Notes under the pieces: generated by a model
Told to the model about the DNA's origin: nothing
Database searches by the model: none
What the model saw: the letters and a program-made list of their open reading frames with translations, nothing else
In this document: positions 45,901 to 58,155 of the stretch, piece by piece
How positions within the stretch are numbered: the first letter of the stretch is position 1
Layout of the letters: every line of letters starts with the position of its first letter
Translations under genes and position numbers: made by a program
NCBI RefSeq assembly: GCF_036785885.1
Contig: NC_092323.1
Location: 7,200,501 to 7,264,500, forward strand
Length of the DNA stretch: 64,000 nucleotides
Direction: 5' to 3'
Source: Coffea arabica
Lineage: Eukaryota > Streptophyta > Magnoliopsida > Gentianales > Rubiaceae

Positions 45901-48520
45901 CAAACTCTAAGGTAAATAACACCCCAAATATGCAAAAGGTGGAAAGATAGTTACACAAACTCAACAAGCTCAAACAGCATACACCACATGCCATTAGAAC
46001 TATTAGACCACGTGATTAAATCCATACAAGTTAAGCTATCTGCAAGTTGGAGTGCAGGACTACAAGTTGCTCTCTTTCTCTCTCACGTCGGTCTGTGTGA
46101 GAATGTGTTTTTGTGAGACTGTTTTGGGTGGGTGGTTGGCTTCCAATGTTGACACCATTTGAATCACAGAATTTTGGGTAACTCCAATTACTGGTTCCTA
46201 GCAAGGTGATTCACTTTTACCAAATTCCATATGTTCCTTAAACACCAGACTCCTCACATCCTGCCAGTGCCATCATAGAAATATATCCAATACATACTAC
46301 ACAGATATGATGGCAGGTTGCAATGTGTGTTGTGTATATGCATATGAGTTGATGTATAAACTGTTAAATTAGCATAATCAGGAAGAGAAAAGGTTCATTC
46401 AAATTACCTCAACAGCTTTCAATTCAGAGAGATGCATTATTTTCTGATTCTCTTTTGATGGATAGTCCTTCAAATCAAGAGATGGATATGGAGTAGTCCT
46501 TAGAGGTAAAGGGGCATTGCCTTTGTGCATTGCCCCTGCTCTCCAATATCTTACACCATACATCTCTTCCCACTGCTCGGTAGTTCCAGAAAATCCAACA
46601 TCCAACTTCTTCCCTTTTGTTCTGTCTGAATCTGTGTCATCATGCTCTAATACCTTCCCCATTATTTCCACAAGGTCTTTGCAATAAGAAGCTGGATGCA
46701 GTTGGTGGGTGTGCCACATAAGGTCAATCTCATAAGTAGGAACTGAGAAGCTCTTTATTGATCTCTCCCTGTTTCTCCTGATTAGATGCAAAAACCCTTT
46801 GTATCTAGCCACTGCTCCTTCTAGGTAGAACTCATTGCTCATATGCGGCCTTGCCACCTGGAATTTATACACATAGTAAGGCTGAGACAGACTGACCAAT
46901 ATCTAACTCATCATCTCAATGATGGCAAGATATTCTCCTCAAAATCATATAGTCCAGTAGTACGTCTCAGCCAAACTGATCTAGTGCAAAGAGGAATAGG
47001 ACCTGACCTTTCAATCCAAATATCTTTTATACAATAGAATGTACATAACATTCAACAGATTGCAGATGTCTCGTTGTCATAGTGGGTAAAACAATAAACC
47101 TCATGGTTAGCAAAGTGGCATGTATTTAGTTACTCTATTCAACCCCTGAGTGAAAAGAAAAACCATTTTTGCATGAAACTCCTGTAATAAAACCCAAAAC
47201 TAAGCAATATCACTTCAAAGTGCCGGTATACATTGGGAAGAATTTCCAATTGAGGCAACGTTATAGCATTATAGGATGTATTTCTGGAACCAAGAACCAT
47301 GCAATGACTTAGTAAGGGTACAAGATTCTGAAAAGAAAGAGTTATCAAGGTTTTGTGCAATATAGAGGAAAGAGTGGCTACACAGAAATCTCCGGTTGCA
47401 AGGTTACAGTTTTATATATATAGTCTCACCCAAACCAAAACTTGTAACAAGGTTTTCCTCAGATTTACCTGGTAAAAAAATGGGCTTTGCCTCTTAACAG
47501 CAGCTAGCAGATCATATTTGGTGCAGTTTTCCAATCCAGATATTTCTTCAGAAAAAGTGTCTGAAAGAGCTTTGGCTGAATTGAGTTCAAAGGGCACATC
47601 TAGGTACAGATTCTTCCATATCTCTTCAGTTTTAGTTTTTGATGCCCCTCCAACAGTGGATACAACATTATGGTTGTCAAGAACACTTCCATAGAGTTCC
47701 TCGCAGTCAGATTTGTATCTAACCTGGAAGTAGGATTGTCAAAATTCCAACACGTTAAATTGGACAAGTAGCTCGGATGAGATAGAGAGTAAATTAAACT
47801 ATACTCTGACCAAGAAGACATACTGGATTCAGCCTGTGGCAATGCCAAATCCATTCACAATCAAGAGGGACAACCAAAGGTCCTTCAAAGAATGGGGACA
47901 CCGAATGCTTGGCCAGCAATGGAAGCCAATACGCATTATACCTGTCAAATTAAGTTCTCAAAACTGTCAAGTTGACACTCTTGAGTGGCTAATATTTATT
48001 CTCTAATAGATGTAACAAAATCCACAAGACTGTAAATGTAGCTTAAAAATGTATGACCCAGAAAAAGAAAAGGTAGAAAAACTTCTTCTCGCAACTCTCT
48101 TAGGCAATTATGGAATAATTTTAAGAACAATATTTTCTATTTGGAACACTTTTAGGACAAATTGTTCCCACGAGTAAAAGGTTATGCACATAACAGCGCG
48201 GAAAGGTTAGCACTTATCCTTACTGCAAAGATTTCCTGAACAATCTAGGAAACTTAGTGATTGTTTGGAAAAAATTAATCAAGAACATGGTCTCAAGCAT
48301 GAAAAATGACACATTAAAACAATTCATTGTGGTAGCCTTTGAGCTCGAATGCGATATTATACCTATGGATGGCCATATCCAGAGCAGGACCTTCATAAAG
48401 CCAACGGTTCCTATCAACAGCCGCGAGAAACTCCAGCTGTCTTTTCGCCGCGGCAACAAGGTCTACATTTATCACAATATTCTGCGCTTTCTTCCACTCC
48501 ATTTCCTGCTCTATCTCCAT
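42907..48520 (-). CDS. GRDP2: Glycine-rich domain protein (DUF1399), GRDP-like
   Basis: Eight exons on the minus strand: 48520-48363, 47941-47824, 47723-47469, 46857-46408, 45755-45217, 44607-44409, 43839-43684 and 43584-42907. They join in frame to 850 residues, close to known plant GRDPs. The N-terminal DUF1399 half has two related motifs, CEWIWHCHRLNPVRY and IDLMWHTHQLHPASY, each with a W-H-x-H core. A middle region of beta-rich sequence follows (FTGTEWLLIDSNW; DDNGKEVISLQ). The tail from about residue 704 is a Gly/Cys repeat of SGGCGGGCGG and CGNxI modules. Arabidopsis GRDP1 and GRDP2 influence ABA and salt responses, auxin balance and growth; molecular activity is unknown. The symbol GRDP2 rests on its position next to mtHsp70; GRDP1 cannot be excluded. 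Confidence 0.93.
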
Positions 48521-48927
48521 AGCTCTTCTCCCTGATTATCAAACTGTCAAATCAAATCACAAGCTCATCATCCTCCGCAGAAAATACTATCATAACTATA
48601 AAGACATCATCCATTTCGCGAAGATGATAGTTAAAAAGTATCAACACATCGCCCAAAGTTAAAAAAAAAATAAAAAAATGACGCCGGTTGAAATTTTTAG
48701 AATATGCCCGGAATACAGTTTGTCCCACCTGGAAAAGTTGAATTGTTGAATTGAATTGAGCAGAAAAAGGTATCGGCGGAAAGTCTCTCTCCTCCGGCGA
48801 CCGTGAGTTAGAATCAATGGCTCACAAGCGTGATCGTGGCAATAACGTTGACGGTTCTTCCTCAGTGAAGAATGGTGTTTAGGATTTCGGGGTAATTACG
48901 GGGATGGTGCGACTTGTGAAAGTTCGG

Positions 48928-48936
48928 TATTTATAG
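48928..48936 (-). promoter_or_regulatory. Candidate TATA box of the GRDP gene
   Basis: On the minus strand the sequence reads CTATAAATA, about 410 bp upstream of the GRDP start codon. This implies a 5' leader of roughly 375 nt, or a leader intron; alternatively a nearer initiator is used. Confidence 0.4.
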
Positions 48937-49227
48937 TTATCCTAGCGTGTACGAACTCTCACACTTGACAAGTACAGGTTTTTATTTCCCGGACGAAATT
49001 GTCCTTCAGATTCAGAAACCGCGCCAATCAGAATTTCCAACAGTTCTCTTTTAGTAGTATTTATTATTTTTCAGAGTCAAAATAGTTCTTCTTTTCACTG
49101 TAATTTCCTTTACGATGTTCTGACAATTTCTTGGCCAGATTTTACTGGTAAGACCAGCAGAACAAGTTTCTTAAAAAATAAATAAATAAAAAGAGAAAGA
49201 AATTTCATTTGTTATCTCCGTTTAAAT

Positions 49228-49363
49228 TAGTTGTTTTTGGATATATTTTTAAAAAACTTTACTGTAGTAATAGTGTCTATGAAAAACTTTTTTTTTGAGA
49301 TTTTTTTGTTTATGTATTACTGGAGCATTATATTTGAAAAACAGGAAAATCCAAACGAAATTG
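49228..49363. mobile_element. Short MITE-like element
   Basis: Starts near TCCGTTTAAATTAG and ends AAATCCAAACGAA, whose reverse complement is TTCGTTTGGATTT, giving imperfect terminal inverted repeats. The interior (TTTTTAAAAAACTTTACTGTAG) matches the general style of the 28.3-kb element and of other abundant plant MITEs with CGTTTGGAT ends. No exact target-site duplication seen. Confidence 0.4.
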
Positions 49364-50683
49364 AAGCGTGAAAAATTAAATGAGTTCTATGATTGATGTT
49401 GACCTGCTCGCTCGAACACCATACAATTATTGATTAAATCAGATATATTATATTGAAATTCTTGTGCTTCAATAGAGAATGGATAAGCTTTGAGGGGATA
49501 TCATTGAGCTCAACTACTTATTCTTGCATTTTTTTTTTAAAGTTTTTGATAGTTCCCTTATTCTCAAGAGAGAGTGAATTAGATCCCACAACTATCCTCT
49601 TGATCTTGTGAAAAGAAAAGGTAAGCCGCAAGATAATATGAGGCGCAAGTCAACGCATCGCATTTTTCAAATCAAAAAGCAAATTTTCAATGTAGTTAAT
49701 TTTACTTCATAACCAAGTGAATAAACACATAGATCATGATTCAGATATCATGATCCCTTACAAGATTTCCCGTCTTAGATACAAAAAACAGAGGTAATAA
49801 TTTGTTCATTTGCTCCAAAAAAAAAAAAGAGAGGAAAGAATATAATAATCGAAACAACACAAGGAAGTTTGGTGGACGGTGATAATAGTCACCAAATTCA
49901 TTTTCGGCATCTACCATTGTACTGGAGAAGCAAAGAGCTGTAAAAGGGCAATCATGGTATGTTGTACTGGTGGGTGGTACTACTACTGAACAAGCAAATG
50001 CAGTAGTACAATTGCGCAAGCAAACCACCAACAAAACAAACCCCAACAACCCACGATGAAAAAACCAAAAACCCCCGCGGGGGTCCAAAGACTAGCACCA
50101 GCATCAGCAAAACAGACTACGCTTGATGTGATGCATCAATCACGATAATCATCGAGGGGGAAGACAGACAAGACTGTTTTCTTCTTTAACCGTCTTCTTT
50201 TCTCAAGAAGCTCTCAACTTTTCTGGCGATCATCCGTTTCAGCTTCGACCACTTTTCTCCCTAAATTAAGCGAAGTGCAAAACAAACATGAACCAAGCTT
50301 AAACAAGTTGGTCTCATCTCTATATCACGTTCCTCGGACCTGAGGAATTAGTTAGCCAATGACGATTGCATGCCAGATTTGTTGCTTTTCTGCTTGTATC
50401 GGGTATCAACCAAAAAAAAAAAAAACAATGCACAGTGAGTACCATTTAAACATTGTATTGAAGAAATTTCGTGACAGATGCCAACAGTGATGTACAAGCA
50501 GTCTTAAGACGAAAGAATTCTGCAAATTGTCTAAACCAATAGGTCCAATGTCTTGCATGCTTGCCGCAAAGACTACGACTCAACATCAAATTGATTACCT
50601 TCAATTAGGTAAACTAACAAAAAATTCACCTTCTATAATCCTGCTACGTGCATGCCATTGCATGGTTATAACTTGAGACCAAC

Positions 50684-53600
50684 TCACTTCCTGACCTCCT
50701 GATATTCTGTTTCTTGGGCTTCATCACCACCCTGAGGGTCAGACCCTCCAGAGGTATTCCCACCGCTACCTCCAGCCATATGCTCTCCAATCTTTGAAAC
50801 GGCTTTATTTGCAGCTTCCATCTTTGCCTTTATTTCATCAACATTTTCTCCATCCATTGCTTTCCGTAGATCTGAGACTGCAGATTGTATTTGAGTCACC
50901 ACCTCAGCTGGAACCTTATCCCTAAACTCTGTTAAGCTCTTCTCAATGCTATAAATGGTTGTCTCAGCAGAATTTCTCTGATCAATCAGTTCTTTTTTCT
51001 CCAGGTCCTTCTGTGAATGCAGCTCGGCTTCTTTGACCATCTTTTGAATCTCATCCTCAGAAAGCCCTCCGGATGAACGTATTGTTATCTGTTGTTCTTT
51101 CCCAGTAGTCTTGTCTTTAGCTGAAACTGTAACAATGCCATTGGCATCAATGTCAAATGTTACTTCAATTTGTGGATTCCCCCTAGGGGCAGGTGGAATT
51201 CCTTCAAGATTAAACTCCCCTAGAAGTTTGTTATCTGCTGCAAATTCGCGCTCCCCTTGAAGCACTTTAATATCAACTTGAGTTTGGTTATCAGCAGCTG
51301 TGGAGAAGACCTGAGATCAAAATAAACATAGGCTGAATAATTTGATCAAACCATCAAATTGTCCCTCCTGAAACATGTTTTATCTAAAGAGAAGTGCAAT
51401 AAACCATTTTAATCATGGTACAACAACGGCTAAGCAACTCTAAGATATCTAAAGTTTTAACATTGGTAGGAATATTCTGCAATGGTTATTTCCCGCATAG
51501 CCAAGGGCCTAATTATGACCATTACATTGCCATACACAAAACGTGAGTTGATGCATCTCCACGACCAAAACATAGGTGGGAGATGTTGAATGGAACAAGT
51601 TTTGGCAATATTAATTCTAAAGATCTACCAATCAGTTATCCTTTTCCTTGCAACAACTAGAATTCAAACGTATGCAAGTAAACTCACCTGGGACTTCTTT
51701 GTTGGAATTGTTGTATTTCTGTTAATTAACCTGGTGAAAATGCCACCCATAGTTTCTAAACCAAGTGAGAGAGGAGTTACATCCAATAACAGAAGATCCT
51801 TCACATCACCACGTAGAATACCACCCTGAATGGCGGCTCCCATTGCCACAGCCTCGTCAGGATTGACACCCTTGCTTGGGCTCTTACCAAAAATTTCAGC
51901 AACTACTTGCTGTACCTTAGGGACACGGGTCATTCCTCCAACCAGAAGAATTTCATCTATATCTGTGGTGGAGACACCGGCATCCTTCAGACAGCTTATA
52001 CAAGGGGCTTTAGTCCTTTCAATCAAGTGATATACAAGAGTCTCAAACTTTGATCTGGTCAAAGTCACATTAAAATGCTTTGCTCCAGAGGCATCTGCAG
52101 TTATGAATGGCAAGTTGATTTCAGTCTGAGATGTTGAAGAGAGTTCTATCTTTGCCTTTTCAGCAGCTTCTCGCAGCCTTTGCAGGGCAAGCTTGTCTTT
52201 TGATAGATCAATCCTCTCTGCCTTCTTGAATTCGCTCACCAAGAATTCCAGCATTGTGTTGTCAAAATCCTCTCCTCCCAAAAATGTGTCTCCATTAGTT
52301 GCTTTTACCTGTTTGCAGACGTTTAAACAACCAACATAAGACACATAAAGGAGATGCAGATCACATAAAACATGTAAAGAGAGTTTTTCCCCCCTTGGTA
52401 ATAACATGTAAAGATTGATGATTACCTCAAAGACACCATTTGATATCTCTAGAATGGAAATGTCAAAAGTACCACCTCCTAGATCAAAAACTGCGATTGT
52501 CCCTTCCTTGTTGTTGACTCCATAAGAAAGTGCAGCAGCAGTGGGTTCATTAATTATTCTTTCCACAGTAAGACCTGCTATCCTCCCAGCATCCTTTGTA
52601 GCTTGTCTTTGAGCATCATTGAAGTAGGCTGGAACCGTAATTACAGCTCTGTTCACACTTTTGTTAAGGTAAGATTCGGCGGTCTCTTTCATCTTAGTAA
52701 GTATGAATGCTCCAACCTGGCTGGGAGAGTACGTTTGTCCATTAGCTTCAACCCAAGCATCTCCATTAGGTGCTCTGACTATCTTAAAAGGCACCATTTT
52801 CAATTCCTTTTGTGTCTGAGGATCATCAAAACGCCTTCCTATGTAACGTTTAGTGGCGAAAAGTGTATTTTGTGGATTGGTCACAGCTTGACGTTTTGCC
52901 GTAGCTCCCACAAGCAAGTCTCCTTTCTGGCTAAAAGCAACTACAGATGGGGTGGTTCGGGTTCCTTCGGCATTCTCAATAACTCTGGCAGTCTACACCA
53001 ATCATTAGTGAACAATGAGTGAAACTGCTCATGCAAGTTATTCTGCAAGGCTAAAGAAGTATCAAGTCAAATGAGAAAGAAGAACTAAACCTTTCCCTCC
53101 ATAAGTGCAACACATGAATTTGTGGTACCCAGGTCAATTCCAATGACATCATCAGCTAGTGGCCTTGAACTTAAGATGGAAAAAAGGAAAACGCATTAGC
53201 AGACCAGGAAAGTTCAAAAGGCAGAAATCAAGCTGTTGCCAGGTTGTGGTTACCTGAAGTATCTGAGACTAGTCAACATCCTTGACAAAGGAGAGGTAGC
53301 AGGGGATGCCTTAACATTTCCCACCAACTGCAATAGCAAAAGTATACATGATAATCTTCAGACAAATGCAAACATCAATTCTTGGAAACTCCTCAGATCT
53401 GCTTATTATTACAACCTGTTATTTGAACGGATTATCACGGGAACAATCCCAAGTACCATGCTCAAAAACCAGCACTAGCTTAACAGTAACAGGACAAAAG
53501 ATTGAGGCCTAAGAGTAACCGAAGAGCATGCAAATAACAACTAATTCATGTAGAACAAACTAGGCTAAACCAATTAGATCTGCCAACCAGCTGATTATTG

Positions 53601-54152
53601 TTTCTCATAAAGCCTAATTAAACAATCCACTGTTTAAGAATTACAAGTCCCAATAAGCTACATGAAACTTACCACAAAAATTGCAGTCTTTCCCAATTCC
53701 GAAAGAGAAAAATTCAAACTTTAGCAAATTATGTTCCATACATTCATCTTTGATACCAACAACAGAGTAGAATCAAAATATAGCTCAGTAACTGAGGGTC
53801 TTTATTTCTCGTTTTGGATGCCTCAGAAGAGATATCCTTTTTTCATACAGAAAACATTGTATTAAATATAAAACTTAATTAATTAAAACAAGATTTCAAC
53901 ACTAAAAAAAAAAAAAAAGAAAAAAGAGAAAAAAAGGAACCAGAGCTGTCCGCAATACGCATATATATCATCGTGTGTAAGAAAAAGAAGACAAAGAAAT
54001 TTAAGACAAATAGAAAGTATTGACAACGGAGGTAAAGACATATGTAGTGATCAAGAAAGAGGGAAGAAACTCACGGATCTCGAAGCAGCTAAAGCAGAAG
54101 TATGCAATTCCGGGCGCCTAAGGGCCGACCGCAGGAGTATCGAAGTGGCCAT
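50684..54152 (-). CDS. mtHSC70-1: Mitochondrial Hsp70 (mtHSC70)
   Basis: Six exons on the minus strand: 54152-54075, 53327-53254, 53163-53091, 52992-52426, 52308-51688 and 51310-50684. They encode 679 residues. The first 50 residues are Arg/Ser/Ala-rich with few acids ([20 protein letters not shown]), a mitochondrial presequence. The three Hsp70 signatures are present: [14 protein letters not shown] (about 58-71), [13 protein letters not shown] (about 244-256) and [14 protein letters not shown] (about 384-397). The substrate-binding domain carries [10 protein letters not shown], and the C-terminus ends in [14 protein letters not shown], typical of mitochondrial rather than plastid or cytosolic forms. 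It is the matrix chaperone that pulls in imported precursors and folds them, and it assists Fe-S cluster assembly. Arabidopsis has two copies (mtHSC70-1 and -2); the neighbours favour mtHSC70-1. Confidence 0.97.
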
Positions 54153-55057
54153 GTTAGCGGAGATTCGGTGTATGTTGTTCCTTGGTAGAAGTAGAACTAC
54201 GTTCTTTGTTCTGGAGGACGGAAGCTATGTAGGGTTTAAGCCTGAGTTTGGGTATAGGGTTTAAGGCTGCCCATGTCGTCTACGAGGACACCTAAATGCT
54301 TGTGTTTTGCTTGGGGGAGAGGCTACTGAAGGTGGGAAAAAAAGAAAAAAAGAAAAAAAAAAGTCAAACCCGTTACTGGTGGCAATGGGTTGGATTCAAC
54401 CCGAACCACGAGGCTACCCGACCCGATTTCCTATAACGGTAAGGTTACCTACAGCAGCTTTTTACGATTACTTAACAATTTTTTTTTTGGGGTAGCGCTT
54501 CAAAATGATCGACACAACCATTCATTACTTATCTCTTTATTAGTACTGTGCTTAAAATTTACAAGGCAAAATTGTGCTTCGTCTTCCATGAACCATCATG
54601 ACAACCAAGTATTGAATTTTTTATTAACAGCAAGTGTTTCTCCATAGCTTATATATATTTTCTCAAAATCAAAGAGAGTCCAGTAACCCATGACTATACA
54701 AACTGCTGCATGTGATTGTAAACAATTTATTGAAGTACCTCAACCCGCGGGACGAAGTTATAGCAAACACTTGGATAGACATGATTTATGTAGACCATGT
54801 GATCCCAATATCGTTACGCCAACTCGCTAATCCAAGAATGGAATATGTGATAAAATTTGAGTCACGTGATCTCCAAGACCAGGTCTATCTAAGTTTTTGC
54901 CAAAAGTTACTATGATGTGATACATAACACTATAACAGCATTTGGCGGCTACAACATTTAACCAGGTACACTGAGATACAAGAGAAGATTTCAGAATTGC
55001 GCTTGACGACTCGACAACATGAGCAGATCTTCTGGCTTAATGTAGGTGTGATGATAT
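54153..55057. other. mtHsp70 promoter and downstream flank of the At4g37920-like gene
   Basis: The part next to 54152 is the mtHsp70 5' leader and promoter, including two telo-boxes. Further on, A-runs near 54335-54362 and AT-rich DNA lead to the 3' UTR of the next minus-strand gene. The frames at 54307-54647 are read across homopolymers and are not supported. Confidence 0.45.
54230..54262 (-). promoter_or_regulatory. Paired telo-boxes upstream of mtHsp70
   Basis: On the minus strand AAACCCTA occurs at 54237-54230 and again at 54262-54255, 25 bp apart and about 80-110 bp upstream of the start codon. The extended context TTAAACCCTA is also shared. This is the plant telo-box (AAACCCTA), known to be enriched near transcription starts of ribosomal-protein and other growth-linked genes. 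Function here is inferred from position. Confidence 0.5.
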
Positions 55058-58000
55058 CTACAGATGGGATGCTTTCTCACAACTCCTCTGATTTACCATC
55101 TCTCTCTCTCTTTTGCCTTCTTGACTTAAATATTCCTCTTCGATTGTTTCCTTTAGGATGAAAAGTCTCTGGATAACAACAGGCTGGTTCATCTGCTGCG
55201 CTTCTCTTATTTCAGTCTCTTCCTTGCTCAGATGGTAAGCATCAAGCATGATTTTAATCCACTTATGTAGCTCCTTGGGAGTACTGCCCCACCCCGTCCA
55301 AAAAAAAAAGGGAGAAAAAGATAGAAATGCCAAATATTGTCAAACTTAGAAAGAAGCAAAAGATCACGTAATATTATCACAACCTCAAAGAAAGAAATGT
55401 AGAGCTCTATTACGTGTATATAGCTTTTGGGTCCTTCATATCATGTTCGTCCCCAGGGGAGAAGGCTGTGGCCAGTGCCGAAAATCGCTCTTCAGGGTCG
55501 ATGATGTTCAACAAATACTTAAGTAGCTTTATTTCTTTTGGAGCAATACTCCTCAGACTACTTTGAGTGGCCTTGTACAGTCGATACATTATATCTTTCA
55601 CCTGTATTAGCCAAGACCACGGTCCAAGTCAAGGACGCTGAAATATTGAATAAACACTTAAACAAATAATAGCCAGGAAACACTTGACAAATATGGAGAC
55701 AAGAAAAGATCTTGGATTACGAACGATTAGGACTGATATCTCCATATATTGCAGGCTTAAACTAGTGACACTTCAAATTAAGCAGGGTAAGACAATCCTA
55801 ATCCTTTGGGTGTGGTGGGGACAAAATTGGGTTGATAACATCAATCACTGCATGTAAAACTGCAACGAGTGTAAAAATTTACCTCTGGTCTTTTAAATTG
55901 CAGTATCTTTATCACATGTGTTAATTCAAGGGAGTTTGGACTTTCAAGTGACTCCCTTGGCAAGATTGGCACAAGGAAGTTTAATTGCCGTTATAAAATC
56001 TAAGTGGAAGTCACTTTAAAACCCAGGAATAAGCAGGAGGATGTGCAATTTAAATTTCAAATATCACTGAACTTCGTTTAGCGACCTACTAATGCTCATA
56101 CCTCATTTTTCATTGTAGGGGACTCCTTTGCCGATGCCCAAGCACTGTTTATCAATAGGATCAATGAAGGGCTAAGTTCTTTTGCCTTGGCAAGACTTTT
56201 GATCTTTTCACATGCCGCGTCCACTGACACTGACCCCAAGATGTCATCAAATTTCGCTTGTGCAGAATCTAATGTCTCCACACTCTCCAGGGTGTTATCA
56301 AAAGCACTGACAGCTGACAAGCATCTAGCCCCAAGTCTAGCCAATGCTGTTTAACCAATGATATGACAACATCATAGGTTGACAGAAAATTGGCATTATT
56401 TTGCTTCTGTTTATACAAGAACAATCCCCATCCCCTCCCACCTCGGCCCGAACACAATGAAACGCATCATGTTAGTTTATGTTGTGATGAAGTATCATGC
56501 CACTAAGAATTAACTAATTTAATGATAGATGCTTGCAAGCTAGATGAAATCATTAGTGGGCATTGCACGATATATAAGAATGACTATAGCTGTTCAAACT
56601 TGATTGCACTTCTGTTTTGAACAATATACAAACAGAGGTGCCTGGAGACTAGACCAAGCTCAGAAATCTCAAGGGGTTGAAGCTTTTGCACTCTTTACAT
56701 GGGAAAGTTCCAAGTCAAAAGAATACCAATAAGACGAGAACCAAGGACCTTGTTTTCCATTCAAACTTTACTGAACTTGACATTAATTTTGTATTAGTAT
56801 ATCCCATGGGATTCCTAAGTCAGCATAAATCAATATGAATATGTTTGTCATCTAACAATAGACAAGTTTATCATGACCTAGTAACAGTATGCACAAGTCC
56901 ATCGTCCATTTTTTGTCAGAATAAAGAACCTAATGACTAGAATTCAGCAATTGAGATGCAGCAACACAAGCAGTCCTAAAATAACCATCAGGTAGCTAAA
57001 ATGTCAGGAAGTGAGTTACCTATTTGTCTAAATAAACATCTAGCTTATAAGATCATTACAAACCAAACCTTCTAATTTATCCTCTCAAGTCTTAATGATG
57101 AATGGAGCAACAAAGAAACATAACTCTTCGCAGTAGGACATGTTTCACAGCTCACTGTTTCATAATAACAATTAACAGATTATTTGAATTGAAAACGACA
57201 AATAGATAAATGACACTCCTAAATTTCTGTCAGTTGTTTAGATCATCAAATTATTTCATTCTAGCAACTTAGACGCACAAAATGCAAAACTTTTTACCAT
57301 CCCGGTCTTCCAAAGTATCACATGTCTCGGAAAGCAGAGTAAGATAGCGGAAAAACTCCCCAGTGAAATCCTTGCGCCTTTTAGAAACGATTGCATTCAA
57401 GTCCAAGGGGCTATCTCGAATCTCTTTAAGAAGTTGAGTATGCCTTTCCATTTCATCATCAATCTGTAATACTCAATACCGATTAGTTCCAATACTCAAA
57501 ACTGATTACAACATGCCTCAATCTCAGTTGAAAAGAAAAAAGAAAAGCATGATGAAATTCATCAAATACCTTCTTCACTTTTCTTGATAAAGTAATCAGC
57601 TTTTGCTTCATTTCAGAATCATTTTCAGCATCAGCTCGAGATAAGCACCGACTGTGAAACCTATCCCTGTATTTCTTCCACTCTTCCCTAAATACCAAAT
57701 ACTTCCTCCAATCTTTTGACTTGGGTTTTTCATTCAAGAATAGTTCGATAATCTTGTCACAAAATTGGGTCATTGTCAGGCCATCTGCAACTTCAACGTC
57801 AACTACTTCCTGTACGGATTCACTAGACACACTACTCACCAGAGTCCCTGAACCCAAAATGGAAAAAAGGGAAAAAAGAGAAAGACCCATTAATACCGTA
57901 AACCCAGAATTTTAAAACCAATAAAAGAGACATCTTTGGTGGAAAGAATGACTTTTTATGTGTGTTTTACTTACTGGTTATGGAAGTGTTTGTTGGTATG

Positions 58001-58155
58001 AATTTCTTGGATTTGGGAATGTGGGAAAGCTCCCAGGGTAGAAGAAGAAGGGAAGAGGACGTGGTGGAAATTTTGGGGGGATTTAAGGGTAATTCTGGGG
58101 CAAATGAGAAGAAGGTGGTGAAGAGGGATGTTTGCAAGCCTAATAGATTGCTCAT
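55058..58155 (-). CDS. Predicted plastid protein, At4g37920-like
   Basis: Six exons on the minus strand (58155-57975, 57847-57570, 57463-57298, 56346-56102, 55601-55414, 55283-55058) join in frame to 427 residues. The first 60 or so residues are Ser/Thr/Leu-rich with few acids (MSNLLGLQTSLFTTFFSFAP), like a chloroplast transit peptide. The mature part is helical and charged: MTQFCDKIIELFLNEKPKSK, FREEWKKYRDRF, RKDFTGEFFRYLTLL, LARLGARCLSAVSAFD, TPKELHKWIKIMLDAYHL and QPVVIQRLFILKETIEEEYL. It corresponds to the uncharacterised Arabidopsis At4g37920, sometimes labelled endoribonuclease E-like without direct evidence. The last intron's acceptor at 55284 was chosen because it restores the conserved TTPKELHKW join. 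Function unknown. Confidence 0.92.

Larger units (their letters stand above)
48521..50683. other. Intergenic region between GRDP and mtHsp70 genes
   Basis: Contains the GRDP 5' leader and promoter (48521 to about 49000), a MITE-like element (49228-49363) and the mtHsp70 3' UTR. A 21-codon plus-strand frame (48816-48881, starting MAHKRDRGNNVDG) lies antisense in the GRDP upstream region. The minus-strand frame at 49741-50088 has no recognisable domain. Confidence 0.4.
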
